Assembly: GCF_002487355.1 (NCBI RefSeq)
Contig: NZ_NTMG01000017.1
Coordinates: forward strand, 1-64,000
Direction: 5' to 3'
Origin: Candidatus Methanoperedens sp. BLZ2
GTDB taxonomy: Archaea > Halobacteriota > Methanosarcinia > Methanosarcinales > Methanoperedenaceae
DNA length: 64,000 nt
The position numbers were made by a program, and so were the translations under genes. A model generated the notes under the pieces. The model searched no databases and had not been told where the DNA came from. It worked only from the letters and a program-made list of their open reading frames with translations. Position 1 is the stretch's first letter, and the number at the start of each line of letters is the position of its first letter. Shown piece by piece: positions 17,985-25,753 of the stretch.

Positions 17985-18487
17985 TACCCCTCCTTGTAGG
18001 GTAAGAGTGAGATGCCTGGTTCTCCATGCCCCACGGTTCGATGACAGTTGAAACAGTAGCGCCCAGAATCCATCTGGCCATCCGCGATATTCTCTACGGT
18101 TTGTGCATGGCAACGGCGGCAATTCTCCTGAATGATCTCCTGCGAAGATTCTTTGGCACGAATAGTGTCAGGAATGTTACCAGAGATAAAGGCTGTGATA
18201 TCATGAAAACCAGATTCAGCTTTCACTATATACTTGGGAACAAGATCATGTGGGAGATGACAATCAGCGCAGACGGCATGGTTTTTGTGGTCGCCGTGAT
18301 ACCAGCCTTCGTAAACTGCATCCATCACATGGCAGTTGTTACATGTAGAGGGGTTATTTCCAAGGTATTCAGTAAAATAGCTGACATGCATACCCGAATC
18401 GTTGATATATGTGCCTGAATCATTGACATACATACCCGATCCTATTGTGATCAGAGCAATGGTTCCAACAATGAGTAGAATTTTCAT
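17984..18487 (-). CDS. nrfH: Tetrahaem cytochrome NrfH, quinol dehydrogenase subunit
   Basis: Membrane-anchored NapC/NrfH-family cytochrome, 167 aa from ATG 18487. It carries electrons from the quinone pool to NrfA. One N-terminal membrane helix is followed by four CxxCH haem sites: CNNCH, CADCH, CRRCH and CFNCH. AAGGTG sits just before the ATG at 18487; a GTG at 18496 is the alternative. Between anchor and first haem is an odd repeat, YVNDSGTYINDSGMHV, made of NDSG units that look like a recent small DNA duplication. Its stop overlaps the nrfA start, so the subunits are made together. Confidence 0.92.
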   Translation of the reverse strand: MKILLIVGTIALITIGSGMYVNDSGTYINDSGMHVSYFTEYLGNNPSTCNNCHVMDAVYEGWYHGDHKNHAVCADCHLPHDLVPKYIVKAESGFHDITAFISGNIPDTIRAKESSQEIIQENCRRCHAQTVENIADGQMDSGRYCFNCHRTVGHGEPGISLLPYKEG

Positions 18488-18492
18488 TTTCT

Positions 18493-18837
18493 TCACCTTG
18501 TTATAATATTAGGATTTACGCATTTTGTGAGCTTTGCTGCCCCTCTAGTGCAAGGAAGTATCATAAATTCCGCCCTTCCTGATTCAACATATTTTATACC
18601 AATGCACCCTCTCCGCAAAATATTTTCAGATCTGATGTCTGCGGTGTGGAAGTTTCTGAGGATAGCAACAATGGTTGTTTGGTTTTTTCCTCTCAGAGGC
18701 ATCCCCGTAAAGTTAGCTCCGTGATCATAGCCTATCTGCATCACTCGCTTATCCATCGAAGCAAGCGCTGTGGTAAGGTTATATGTCTCCGTGGACTTAC
18801 CTGCTCCACCTTTCCCGTATATTGATATCTGTCTCAT
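18493..18837 (-). CDS. Truncated NifH-like P-loop protein heading the nrf operon
   Basis: 114 aa matching only the first 40 percent of the NifH/BchL/CfbC family (about 275 aa). P-loop GKGGAGKST and the MRQISIYGKGG start are intact. The Cys/Asp region IGCDPKAD has become IGYDHGAN, and the ESGGPEPGVGCAGRG region has become ESGRAEFMILPCTRG. Switch II and the second cluster cysteine are absent. The stop lies between the ribosome-binding site and start of nrfH, and AGGAGG plus a TATA box precede its ATG, so it is transcribed as the first gene of nrf. It may be a relic now serving as a translated leader, or a reduced ATP-binding protein. Confidence 0.65.
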   Translation of the reverse strand: MRQISIYGKGGAGKSTETYNLTTALASMDKRVMQIGYDHGANFTGMPLRGKNQTTIVAILRNFHTADIRSENILRRGCIGIKYVESGRAEFMILPCTRGAAKLTKCVNPNIITR

Positions 18838-18842
18838 TTATT

Positions 18843-18890
18843 CCTCCTATAAACGGCAGCCTATTGGTGACATTATAATATATAAAACTA
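18843..18890 (-). promoter_or_regulatory. Promoter and ribosome-binding site of the nrf operon
   Basis: On the minus strand TTTTATATATTAT (complement of about 18874-18887) is a TATA box. A start of transcription about 25 nt further on leaves a leader of roughly 20 nt containing AGGAGG (complement of 18843-18848) before the ATG at 18837. Confidence 0.6.
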
Positions 18891-19098
18891 ACTATTACAA
18901 AAATTATAAGTAAAACAACATTCTTAATATATTATATAATATAATTAGTATTTGTATCTATAATATTATCTATAAGTCCGCACTTCCACAGGTAGATGAG
19001 TGCCAATTAAAAAACGCCGCTTATTTGCGCGTTTTTATCAGATTGAAGCGTCAATTGCAAAAAAGTATGGCTTTACTCTCTTACCCTTTTTCCGTACC

Positions 19099-19113
19099 TT
19101 GTAACTGTTACAA
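19099..19113. promoter_or_regulatory. Dyad TTGTAACTGTTACAA, copy 1
   Basis: A 15-bp palindrome with 7-bp arms, 10 bp after the end of the small gene at 19123-19398 (minus strand). The same core recurs at 19460-19473, and a related dyad lies at 19404-19425. The three sites bracket one gene. Confidence 0.45.
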
Positions 19114-19122
19114 TAGTTAAAA

Positions 19123-19398
19123 TCATTGTTCAACAAATAGATTCCTCAATATATCCATGTTCTCTTTAATTTTCAGTCGTTTGATCCATTTTTCTAAATG
19201 TTTTCGTTCTATTAAACCTCCTCCTATCTTCGTTATGGCTTCCGCTACTTCTTTTTCGGTAGGCGTCTTCATAATTACACTTTTTTCAATATCGACTCTT
19301 CCTAAGTATTTTTGTTTTGATTTCTTCTCTGCCTTGCCCCAATACAGGAGATATTTGTACTTGTGACCTTTGATTTCACGTATGAATTCTTTTGCCAT
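19123..19398 (-). CDS. Hypothetical basic protein bracketed by palindromes
   Basis: A 91-aa lysine-rich protein. The N-terminal part (HKYKYLLYWGKAEKKSKQKYLGRVD) resembles a short beta-hairpin element seen at the start of some transposases and DNA-binding proteins. The remainder (EKEVAEAITKIGGGLIERKHLEKWIKRLKIKENMDIL) is helical. No firm family. The palindrome at 19404-19425 ends 6 bp before the start codon, so transcription is probably repressed by a dyad-binding protein, possibly itself. Confidence 0.5.
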   Translation of the reverse strand: MAKEFIREIKGHKYKYLLYWGKAEKKSKQKYLGRVDIEKSVIMKTPTEKEVAEAITKIGGGLIERKHLEKWIKRLKIKENMDILRNLFVEQ

Positions 19399-19403
19399 GA
19401 TTC

Positions 19404-19425
19404 CTATTGTAATTTATTACAATAG
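19404..19425. promoter_or_regulatory. Perfect palindrome over the start region, copy 2
   Basis: CTATTGTAAT-TT-ATTACAATAG: two perfect 10-bp arms around a 2-bp centre, immediately upstream of the minus-strand ATG at 19398. It shares the TTGTAA/TTACAA core with copies 1 and 3. Confidence 0.55.
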
Positions 19426-19459
19426 TATAAGATTTGCTAAAACAATTTTTGCTGCCATA

Positions 19460-19473
19460 TTGTAACTGTTACA
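19460..19473. promoter_or_regulatory. Dyad TTGTAACTGTTACA, copy 3
   Basis: Same core as the site at 19099-19113, placed about 62-75 bp upstream of the gene starting at 19398. Spacing from copy 2 (about 52 bp between centres, five helical turns) would put bound dimers on one face of the DNA. Confidence 0.45.
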
Positions 19474-19540
19474 CTATAATTCACTCAATAGAATAAAATA
19501 ATTCATCGACCGTTTATGTAGAAAATAAAAAATTATGGAG

Positions 19541-19655
19541 ATGAAGGGTACGGAAGATGGGCTCTTAGACTGTACATTACAAAGAATATTATAGAATTCC
19601 TTTGGAGGTAAAAATATGGATTGAAAGCAAAGTTGGAAAAGGGACTACTGTCTAG
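19541..19655 (+). pseudogene. 3' remnant of a histidine kinase, upstream of nor genes
   Basis: Reading across lesions, the sequence encodes the G2-box end of a histidine-kinase ATPase domain: GYG..W..LRLYITKNIIEFL, then after a frameshift WIESKVGKGT(T)V and TAG. Only about 38 codons survive. A parallel remnant lies at about 25560-25700 in front of the nar genes, followed by the same downstream sequence. Confidence 0.6.
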
Positions 19656-19720
19656 ATGCTCTGACCTATTGTCAATTAAGACATTATTGAATATAGATAT
19701 TTCGAGACATTTCTTTATAG

Positions 19721-19755
19721 TCTATAACGAATACCTATTTACATTAGGGTATTAT
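19721..19755. repeat. Duplicated upstream block, nor copy
   Basis: A 35-bp block (TCTATAACGAATA, then CTATTTACATTAG and GTATTAT) that matches 25754-25788 at all but two or three positions. A second shared string GATTATTAACAAATCT follows about 30-35 bp later in both copies. Each lies between a histidine-kinase remnant and a cytochrome-leader-like gene, so it is part of a larger duplicated upstream module that probably contains the promoter. Confidence 0.65.
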
Positions 19756-19832
19756 TTATAAAATATGAGATATCTGCAGTGTGGTGATTATTAACAAATC
19801 TGCAAGAATCAAGAGTCTAAAATGATAAAAAC

Positions 19833-20051
19833 ATGGCGAGTGAAAGTATGAGGTACTCTATAGGTGATATTGTAAAATTTAAAGTTGGAACAGATGATAT
19901 ACAGGAAGGGGAAGTCCAAATTATTGAAAAGAGCCTTAATGGGGACATATTGTATATAAACAGTTTCGGCGGCTGGGCATATAAAGTCACGGAAAAAAGG
20001 ATTATATCAATGGTTCCTGTAAAAAAATCATCAAAGCCGCAAAGATCCTAA
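19833..20051 (+). CDS. Hypothetical 72-aa beta-rich protein
   Basis: Small protein, MASESMRYSIGDIVKFKVGTDD then EGEVQIIEKSLNGDILYINSFGGWAYKVTEKRII, with the spacing of a five-strand SH3-like barrel (GDIVKF opening, ExR-type close). No specific family. An internal ATG at 19848 is an alternative start. A TATA-like TTTATAAAATATG lies at 19756-19768. It precedes the truncated cytochrome leader and nor on the same strand. Confidence 0.5.
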   Translation: MASESMRYSIGDIVKFKVGTDDIQEGEVQIIEKSLNGDILYINSFGGWAYKVTEKRIISMVPVKKSSKPQRS

Positions 20052-20142
20052 TTATAATTCGTTAAAAAAGTGGGACTTTATTGGGGAAACAGTCGTTTCT
20101 CCCCTCCCCAAATAATTGAGATGAAATGTTATAAGCATAACA

Positions 20143-20328
20143 ATGCATCTGAATTCACCCAACACATCGAGCAACGTTTTCAAGCTACTCCTTGTTGTAT
20201 TGGTTCTGATTGGACTAATCCATCCTTCCATAGCTTCAAATCTTAATAAAAAACCAGCGAAAGGTGAAATCTTATTCAACAGAAAGTTTTTTAAATTCCA
20301 AAGAGAATGGAATATGATGTGGAGGTAA
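20143..20328 (+). pseudogene. Truncated cytochrome c leader
   Basis: Encodes 61 aa: a signal peptide with VFKLLLVVLVLIGLIHPSIASNLNKKPAKGEILF, nearly identical in its core to the leader of the dihaem cytochrome at 25860 ([23 protein letters not shown]). It then departs into KFFKFQREWNMMWR and stops before any CxxCH. It is a paralogous cytochrome gene cut off just ahead of its first haem site. It ends 4 bp before the nitric oxide reductase start and may still be translated as a leader peptide. Confidence 0.65.
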
Positions 20329-20332
20329 TATT

Positions 20333-22594
20333 ATGGTATCAAGAAGTTATAAGATAATTTTATTCTTGGCTTTTGTCGTGTCAATTATATTCTTGCTGAT
20401 TGGGGGTTATTACACCTCCAAAGACACTGTCCCTTACCCTGGAAAGGTCGTATCAGGAGACGAAAATCTCACAGATGGGGTTGCTATAAAGAGCGGAGAA
20501 GGAGTATGGCAGAAATATGGGCTCATGGACCTGGGGTCTATCTGGGGCCATGGGACTATAAGAGGACCGGATTTCTCAGCTCAATCCCTTCATATGATGG
20601 GGCAAGAGATGCGGAATTACTATGCTTCAGAACTCTACAAGACGCCCTACACCCAATTGGATGCAGACTCCAAGGCGGCTGTGGATGTAAGGGTTATTTC
20701 CGAGATTAAAGAAAATCGTTACGATTATACAAAAGATGTTCTTACTCTTACCCCTTCTCAGGCATACGCTTACCAAAAAATAAGAGAGTATTACCAGAAG
20801 ATATTCTCAGTGGGCTCCATAGATTACAATATCTTGCCGGGATTAATAAAAAGCGAGAGCGAAAGAGACGACTTGGCTGCTTTTTTCTTCTGGACTGGCT
20901 GGGCTGCAGGTACCAATAGACCCGGGCAGGATTATACTTATACAACAAACTGGCCTAGAGACCCATCCGTGGGTAACGACTTACCTGCAGTGTCAATCCT
21001 CTGGACTTACGTCTCACTCCTTGTCATGATCATTGCACTGGGTGTTGTCGTATACATCATCCATGCTTATGGCTTTTGGGGTGGGGGTGCACAGAACCCC
21101 GATGTGGCAGTGGCTATAGCCAATGCTCCAATAACTTCCAGCCAGAGAAAGGCAGGCATGTTTTTCCTGGTGGCAATAACCCTCTTCCTGGCACAGACCC
21201 TCGTTGGGGGCCTGATGAGCCATTACAGCGTCCATCCCCTGTCATTCTACGGCCTAGACTTTATCGCCAGTCTCCTGCCTTACAACCTGGTAAAGAGCTG
21301 GCATCTTCAACTGGCAATCTTCTGGATTGCTGTCTCATGGATCGGGGCTTCTCTGTACCTGTCCCCACTTCTGATCGGCAAAGAGCCTAAGCATCAAGGA
21401 CTCTTAGTGAATGTGCTATTTATTGCAGTCCTCATAGTTGCCGTGGGCAGTCTCCTGGGAGAGGCAGCCGGTATAATGGGTCTCCTGAGTGGAGACCTCT
21501 GGTACTGGTTTGGGCACCAGGGATGGGAGTTCCTAGAGCTCGGGCGTATCTGGCAGATTCTTCTCTTCCTGGGTCTTGTTATCTGGCTCTTCTTAGTCTT
21601 TAGAGTAGTAAAGAGCATCTTCCAGAAAGGAAAGGAGAAAGGTGACCTGCCCCACATGTACGTCTACAGTGCCATCGCAATTGTGGGCTTCTATGCTTTC
21701 ACATTCCTTGTCAGGAGAGATATCCACATCACCATGGCGGATTACTGGCGCTGGTGGATGGTTCATATCTGGGTAGAATCTATATTCGAGTTCTTTGCTG
21801 TAGCAATAATAGCACTTGTTACAGTCTCTCTGGGTCTGGCGGGAAAGGAAGGGGCACTCAAGGTAGTCTATCTATCTGCAGTCCTTGCTTTCATCACGGG
21901 TATCATCGGCACAGGACACCACTTATTCTGGTTCGGGGATCCTGCCTTCTGGGTAGGCGTGGGTGGCGTCTTCTCCACTCTGGAGCCCATTCCCCTCATC
22001 ACCCTTGTAGCCCGGGCATGGAGAGAGCAGAGCCACATGGAAAAAATAGGAGTTAAATTCCCTTATAAATGGCCTATGAGGTTTCTTATCGCTTCATCTC
22101 TCTGGAACTTCCTCGGTGCCGGAGCTTTCGGATTTATCCTAACAACACCTGTAGCCAATTATTATGAACATGGTACCTATCTAACCACGAACCATGCCCA
22201 CACAGCCCTTTTCGGGGTATACGGAATGCTCGCTATCGCCCTCATACTCATAGCCTATCGGGGAATTGTCAAGCCTGAATTCTGGGATGAGAGGCCACTT
22301 AAGCTTTCCTTCTGGGCCCTGAACGCAGGCTTCCTTATAATGTCCTTAGGAACCCTTTTCCTGGCCGGGCTCCTGCAACTTGGCTACACCACCTCGGCCA
22401 CGGGGGGCGTCTGGTACGCAAGGTCGCCAGAGTTCTTCAACTCGCCTACATTCCAGTTACTTGGCAGTTTGAGGATTATTCCTGATACCCTCATCATCGT
22501 TTTCGGTGTACTGCCCCTTTTATACTTCTTGGTCACTACTATAACGAGGCGGAAAGAAGCCACCATAAAAGAGGAGGAGCCCATCTTTAGATAG
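20333..22594 (+). CDS. norZ: Quinol-dependent nitric oxide reductase (NorZ/qNor type)
   Basis: A 753-aa single-subunit heme-copper superfamily enzyme reducing 2 NO to N2O. The extracytoplasmic N-terminal domain (VWQKYGLMDLGSIWGHG, about 60-80) and about 14 membrane helices are typical. FeB ligands are conserved: His478 (VHIWVE), His529-His530 (TGHHLFWFG) and Glu551 (STLEPIP), so it is a reductase of normal active site and not the altered NO-dismutase pattern. In the quinol pocket HYxxE reads H297-Y-S-V-H301, a Glu to His change. GGAGGT precedes the ATG. It probably detoxifies NO made during nitrate/nitrite respiration. Confidence 0.9.
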   Translation: MVSRSYKIILFLAFVVSIIFLLIGGYYTSKDTVPYPGKVVSGDENLTDGVAIKSGEGVWQKYGLMDLGSIWGHGTIRGPDFSAQSLHMMGQEMRNYYASELYKTPYTQLDADSKAAVDVRVISEIKENRYDYTKDVLTLTPSQAYAYQKIREYYQKIFSVGSIDYNILPGLIKSESERDDLAAFFFWTGWAAGTNRPGQDYTYTTNWPRDPSVGNDLPAVSILWTYVSLLVMIIALGVVVYIIHAYGFWGGGAQNPDVAVAIANAPITSSQRKAGMFFLVAITLFLAQTLVGGLMSHYSVHPLSFYGLDFIASLLPYNLVKSWHLQLAIFWIAVSWIGASLYLSPLLIGKEPKHQGLLVNVLFIAVLIVAVGSLLGEAAGIMGLLSGDLWYWFGHQGWEFLELGRIWQILLFLGLVIWLFLVFRVVKSIFQKGKEKGDLPHMYVYSAIAIVGFYAFTFLVRRDIHITMADYWRWWMVHIWVESIFEFFAVAIIALVTVSLGLAGKEGALKVVYLSAVLAFITGIIGTGHHLFWFGDPAFWVGVGGVFSTLEPIPLITLVARAWREQSHMEKIGVKFPYKWPMRFLIASSLWNFLGAGAFGFILTTPVANYYEHGTYLTTNHAHTALFGVYGMLAIALILIAYRGIVKPEFWDERPLKLSFWALNAGFLIMSLGTLFLAGLLQLGYTTSATGGVWYARSPEFFNSPTFQLLGSLRIIPDTLIIVFGVLPLLYFLVTTITRRKEATIKEEEPIFR

Positions 22595-22678
22595 CTTTTG
22601 CAAAAAGATACTTACTATAAAAAACTTAACCGTACTCAGTTAAAAGGAATACCGCTATAAAGCACGGATGAATGGGGT

Positions 22679-22717
22679 CGAGGATGAAAAAGTATCCACT
22701 ACATCTGGTCATCCTCG
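22679..22717. terminator. Terminator-like hairpin after nor
   Basis: A 9-bp perfect stem, CGAGGATGA (22679-22687) with TCATCCTCG (22709-22717), 85 bp after the reductase stop. It is followed by AT-rich DNA and lies between this gene and the convergent cupin gene. Confidence 0.5.
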
Positions 22718-22894
22718 CTATAATTTAAATATCCTTATGTTAAATTTTTGTTTGCCCATCCATGTATAATGCTTATTACCGCAGGATTAGCCATTAGTTT
22801 CTTGAAGACATTGGAGAACAACAATATGCATTGAACAGACTCTAAACGGCACATGATCATTGGCAGTCATTTGCTGTAAGAACCTGGAAGAAAT

Positions 22895-23203
22895 TCAAGC
22901 CCGAAGCATTGTGAGCAACATTTTAAACTTCTGCACTGCTTTGACAGCATGTGGCACATTTGCCGGCATTATTATCAAGTCTCCCTCCTTCAAATTATGT
23001 TCCTCACCACCAATTAGGAAACTTCCTTCTCCCTCGATAACATGTACAACTGCATCAAATGGTGCTGAATGCTCGCTCAATTCCTGTCCAGAGTCAAAAG
23101 CAAATAAAGTTATAGTACCTGCCGAATTCTGTTTTAAGGTTTTACTGACTACTGATCCAGGACTGTATTCGATGAAATCTTTTAAATTGATGGGTTCAGC
23201 CAT
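22895..23203 (-). CDS. Small cupin-domain protein
   Basis: A 102-aa single cupin barrel. Motif 1 is around ELSEHSAPFDAVVHVIEGEGSFLIGG and motif 2 is around LKEGDLIIMPANVPHAVKA; His residues of both motifs are present, so a metal-binding cupin is likely. Substrate unknown; homologues often sit beside nitrogen-oxide or stress genes. Its N-terminal segment (SPGSVVSKTLKQN) is echoed in the relic at 25392 (SDGSVVSRTLKNT), so a second copy once stood before the nar genes. Convergent to nor. Confidence 0.8.
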   Translation of the reverse strand: MAEPINLKDFIEYSPGSVVSKTLKQNSAGTITLFAFDSGQELSEHSAPFDAVVHVIEGEGSFLIGGEEHNLKEGDLIIMPANVPHAVKAVQKFKMLLTMLRA

Positions 23204-23355
23204 ATTGATTCACATATTAACTTGGTTAAACATTGCAGAAATAGTCTTTGTTGCATATGGGGTAATTTCCACAAATAATTTTAAAGTGTCATAATAGGGG
23301 TACATTTATTAAATCTGCGACTGAATAGAATAATCATAAGAATAGAGGTTTATTC

Positions 23356-23745
23356 ATGGAAAAAAAAGAAATTAATGACCAATTAGATGTTACAAAAAAA
23401 AGCATGGGTTTCATACCCGAGATCCAGCAGCTTGTAGGAGAGCATGCGCCTGAATGGTTTAAGCTGTACCGTGACAGCGATGAAGCGCTCTGGTCAGAAA
23501 CGGCTCTTTCGGCAAAGATAAAAGTACTGATGGCACTCGCTGTTGTGGCGGGGCGGCTCTGTCCAGACTGTGCAGAATCACAAATGAAAAGCGCAATTCA
23601 CCATGGCGCCACTAAGGAGGAGATCCTGGATACGCTTGGAGTAGTCTATGTCACCGCTGGAGCTCCGGGGGTCAATGTTTGCAAGAACGCAATAAGAAAA
23701 TTGCTCAAAGTTGATTTCGGATGTGAAGGGTGTGGCAAAGTTTAA
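23356..23745 (+). CDS. AhpD/carboxymuconolactone decarboxylase-family protein
   Basis: A 129-aa all-helical protein of the CMD/AhpD family. The redox pair C-P-D-C (GRLCPDCAESQMKSAIHHGAT) with the following His is the AhpD-like active site, implying a thiol-disulfide or peroxidase-reducing role. The C-terminus (DFGCEGCGKV) adds an extra CxxC. It is preceded by ATAGAGG and overlaps the ferredoxin gene, so the two are likely co-expressed redox partners. Confidence 0.8.
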   Translation: MEKKEINDQLDVTKKSMGFIPEIQQLVGEHAPEWFKLYRDSDEALWSETALSAKIKVLMALAVVAGRLCPDCAESQMKSAIHHGATKEEILDTLGVVYVTAGAPGVNVCKNAIRKLLKVDFGCEGCGKV

Positions 23746-23971
23746 GGTAGAAATTGAAAGACCATTATGCATAGCATGTGAGAACTGCGTCAATACCTGC
23801 CCTGAATTCTGGGAGATGGCTGATGACGGTTTCTCCCATTTAAAGGGGTCAAAAAAAATAGGTGAGAATGAAGAAAGAGAGATGGACGATGTGAAGTGCA
23901 ACATCGAAGCTGCAGAAAGCTGTCCTGCTACATGCATACATGTGTATGAAAATGGGAAGAAAAGGATATAA
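23732..23971 (+). CDS. Small ferredoxin, [4Fe-4S]/[3Fe-4S] single cluster type
   Basis: About 79 aa. Cysteines CIACENC...C (VEIERPLCIACENCVNTCPEFWEM) and a distal C...CPATC pattern give a single-cluster archaeal-type ferredoxin. Start is uncertain: GTG at 23732 has GAAGGG just before it, while TTG at 23711 and GTG at 23723 lie inside the preceding gene. It overlaps the AhpD-like gene by 14 bp. A probable electron carrier for that protein. Confidence 0.75.
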   Translation: MAKFKVEIERPLCIACENCVNTCPEFWEMADDGFSHLKGSKKIGENEEREMDDVKCNIEAAESCPATCIHVYENGKKRI

Positions 23972-24112
23972 TAACTAAATACAAAAATATAATAAGTGAT
24001 ATACCTGAAGTAAAATAAAAGAGCTATAGTTTAGGAAAAAAAATTAATACTTGAAGGGTGTCAAATTAAAAACGGAGAAATGGAAACAAAATATTGATCC
24101 GGAGGATAAATT

Positions 24113-24184
24113 ATGCCACCACACTGCGATACAATGGATGGGCCTGTTGTTAAGGCTGCAAAACTGGCTCTGGAAAAAGCCTAA
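24113..24184 (+). pseudogene. Stub of a DUF6448-like gene
   Basis: GGAGG about 7 nt before an ATG opens 23 codons (MPPHCDTMDGPVVKAAKLAL...) and then stops. The start matches the N-terminus of a longer family (DUF6448, PHCDTMDGPVV) as I remember it. It lies directly before the flavodiiron gene. It is either a truncated relic whose ribosome-binding site persists or a short leader peptide. Confidence 0.45.
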
Positions 24185-24202
24185 CATCAGTGAAGTGAGA
24201 CT

Positions 24203-25387
24203 ATGATAGAAATCAAAGAGAACATATTCTGGGTAGGTATTAAGGACTGGGAAATAAAGACATTCCACGGTGAGGAGTTATCAACACACCGTGGCAGTAC
24301 TTATAACAGCTATCTGATAAAGGACGAAAAGAACGTACTTGTGGACACCGTCTGGACTCCATTTAAGGAAGAATACGTAGCCAGGCTTGATGCTGAGTTC
24401 GGACTTGATAACATCGATGCCGTTGTCGTGAACCATTCAGAATCCGATCATTCCGGAAGCCTGACACATCTTATGTCGCAGATACCGGATGCTGATATAT
24501 ACTGCACAAAGAATGGGCACGATATGATCTACCGCCATCATCACATGGACTGGAAGTTCAATGAGGTGAAAACAGGTGACACATTAAAGACAGGCAAATA
24601 CGAGCTTGTTTTTGTGGAAGCACCGATGCTGCACTGGCCTGACAGCATGTTCACATACGTCAAGGGCGCTGACCTTTTGCTTTCCAATGATGCGTTCGGC
24701 CAGCATTATGCTACATCTGCCATGTATGATGATGAGGTCGACCAGTGCGAACTGTTCCAGGAAGCCATCAAATATTATGCCAATATCCTGACCCCGTTCA
24801 GTTCCCTTGTGAAAAAGAAGATTGAGGAGTTCAAGGCAATGAATGTGCCTGTGGATATGATAGCACCGAGTCATGGCGTGATATGGCGCAAGGACGCGCT
24901 GGACATTGTAGGGAAGTATTACGAATGGGCTGATGCGTACCAGGAGGACTTTGTTGTTATTGCCTATGATACCATGTGGAATGGAACTAAATCCATGGCT
25001 GAGGCCATCGCATCCGGTCTAAAGGAGAGCAGGGTACCCTACAAGTTGTTCAACATTGCAAAGAGTGATATGAACGATATCATAACACAGATATTCAGGT
25101 CGAAGGGTGTCATAGTCGGTTCGCCTACAATAAACAGGAGGGTGCTTTCGGCTGTGAGTGCCCTGATAGAGACCATGAAGGGTCTGCGGTTCAAGAATAA
25201 GGCCGGGGCGGCATTCGGTGGATATGGCTGGAGCGGGGAGTCGGTGAGTGTCATAGAAGATGGGCTAAAGAGTGCCGGCATCGAGGTGGCTGTCCCCGGA
25301 ATAAAGTTTAGGTATAATCCAACAAGTGATGAACTGGAAGAATGCAAACAATTCGGGAAGCAATTCGCGAAGAATCTAAAAAAATGA
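24203..25387 (+). CDS. fprA: F420H2 oxidase / A-type flavodiiron protein
   Basis: A 394-aa flavodiiron protein: a metallo-beta-lactamase-like domain with the HxExDH diiron motif (NHSESDHSG, about 75-83), further His ligands (PSHGVIW), then a C-terminal flavodoxin domain beginning at about 250 (VVIAYDTMWNGTKSMAEAI). In methanogens these enzymes reduce O2 to water with F420H2; related ones reduce NO. It is placed with nitric oxide reductase, so either role fits. Size is normal for the family and no C-terminal rubredoxin or flavin reductase is attached. Confidence 0.88.
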   Translation: MIEIKENIFWVGIKDWEIKTFHGEELSTHRGSTYNSYLIKDEKNVLVDTVWTPFKEEYVARLDAEFGLDNIDAVVVNHSESDHSGSLTHLMSQIPDADIYCTKNGHDMIYRHHHMDWKFNEVKTGDTLKTGKYELVFVEAPMLHWPDSMFTYVKGADLLLSNDAFGQHYATSAMYDDEVDQCELFQEAIKYYANILTPFSSLVKKKIEEFKAMNVPVDMIAPSHGVIWRKDALDIVGKYYEWADAYQEDFVVIAYDTMWNGTKSMAEAIASGLKESRVPYKLFNIAKSDMNDIITQIFRSKGVIVGSPTINRRVLSAVSALIETMKGLRFKNKAGAAFGGYGWSGESVSVIEDGLKSAGIEVAVPGIKFRYNPTSDELEECKQFGKQFAKNLKK

Positions 25388-25391
25388 TATT

Positions 25392-25700
25392 ATGAATCCG
25401 CATAATCAGACAGATGACCTGAGTTTCAAGCCCAATGACTTTCCTGTGGCGAGAGCCATTGATATTGTCGGCTCCATAAGCTATTCAGACGGCTCCGTTG
25501 TCAGCAGAACACTGAAAAATACGCAGCGATCGTGGAGCATGAAAGCGAAGAGACTTTTATCAGTTGACACATCTGCGTCAAGAAAGTATGGGGTACACGC
25601 ATTGGACTGTACGTAACAAAGAGCATTATAGATGCCTTTGGGGTTTAGATCGTGATTAAAAATGAGGTTGGATAGGTACGACTGTTCACTTGCTATTACC
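25392..25700 (+). pseudogene. Chimeric relic: cupin N-terminus joined to histidine-kinase C-terminus
   Basis: The first frame (25392-25616) encodes FPVARAIDIVGSISYSDGSVVSRTLKNT, matching the start of the cupin at 22895-23203. It then moves into DTSASRKYG.., the ATP-lid of a histidine kinase. Frameshifted sequence continues LYVTKSIID.FG..VIKNEVG.GTTVHLLLPI to about 25700. Two unrelated gene ends are fused by deletion. It parallels the kinase remnant at 19541. Confidence 0.55.
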
Positions 25701-25753
25701 GATTGCCAGGCAAGTGCTATTGAGTATAGCTATTTTACGATATTTCATTATAA

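Noticed and set aside
17984-18122. Upstream start for NrfA giving 483 aa
   Set aside because: The extra 46 residues overlap nrfH in another frame and lack signal-peptide character; ATG 17984 has AGGAGGGG and fits the family.
20333-22594. Nitric oxide dismutase instead of reductase
   Set aside because: The FeB His pair and Glu are conserved, whereas dismutase candidates alter active-site ligands.
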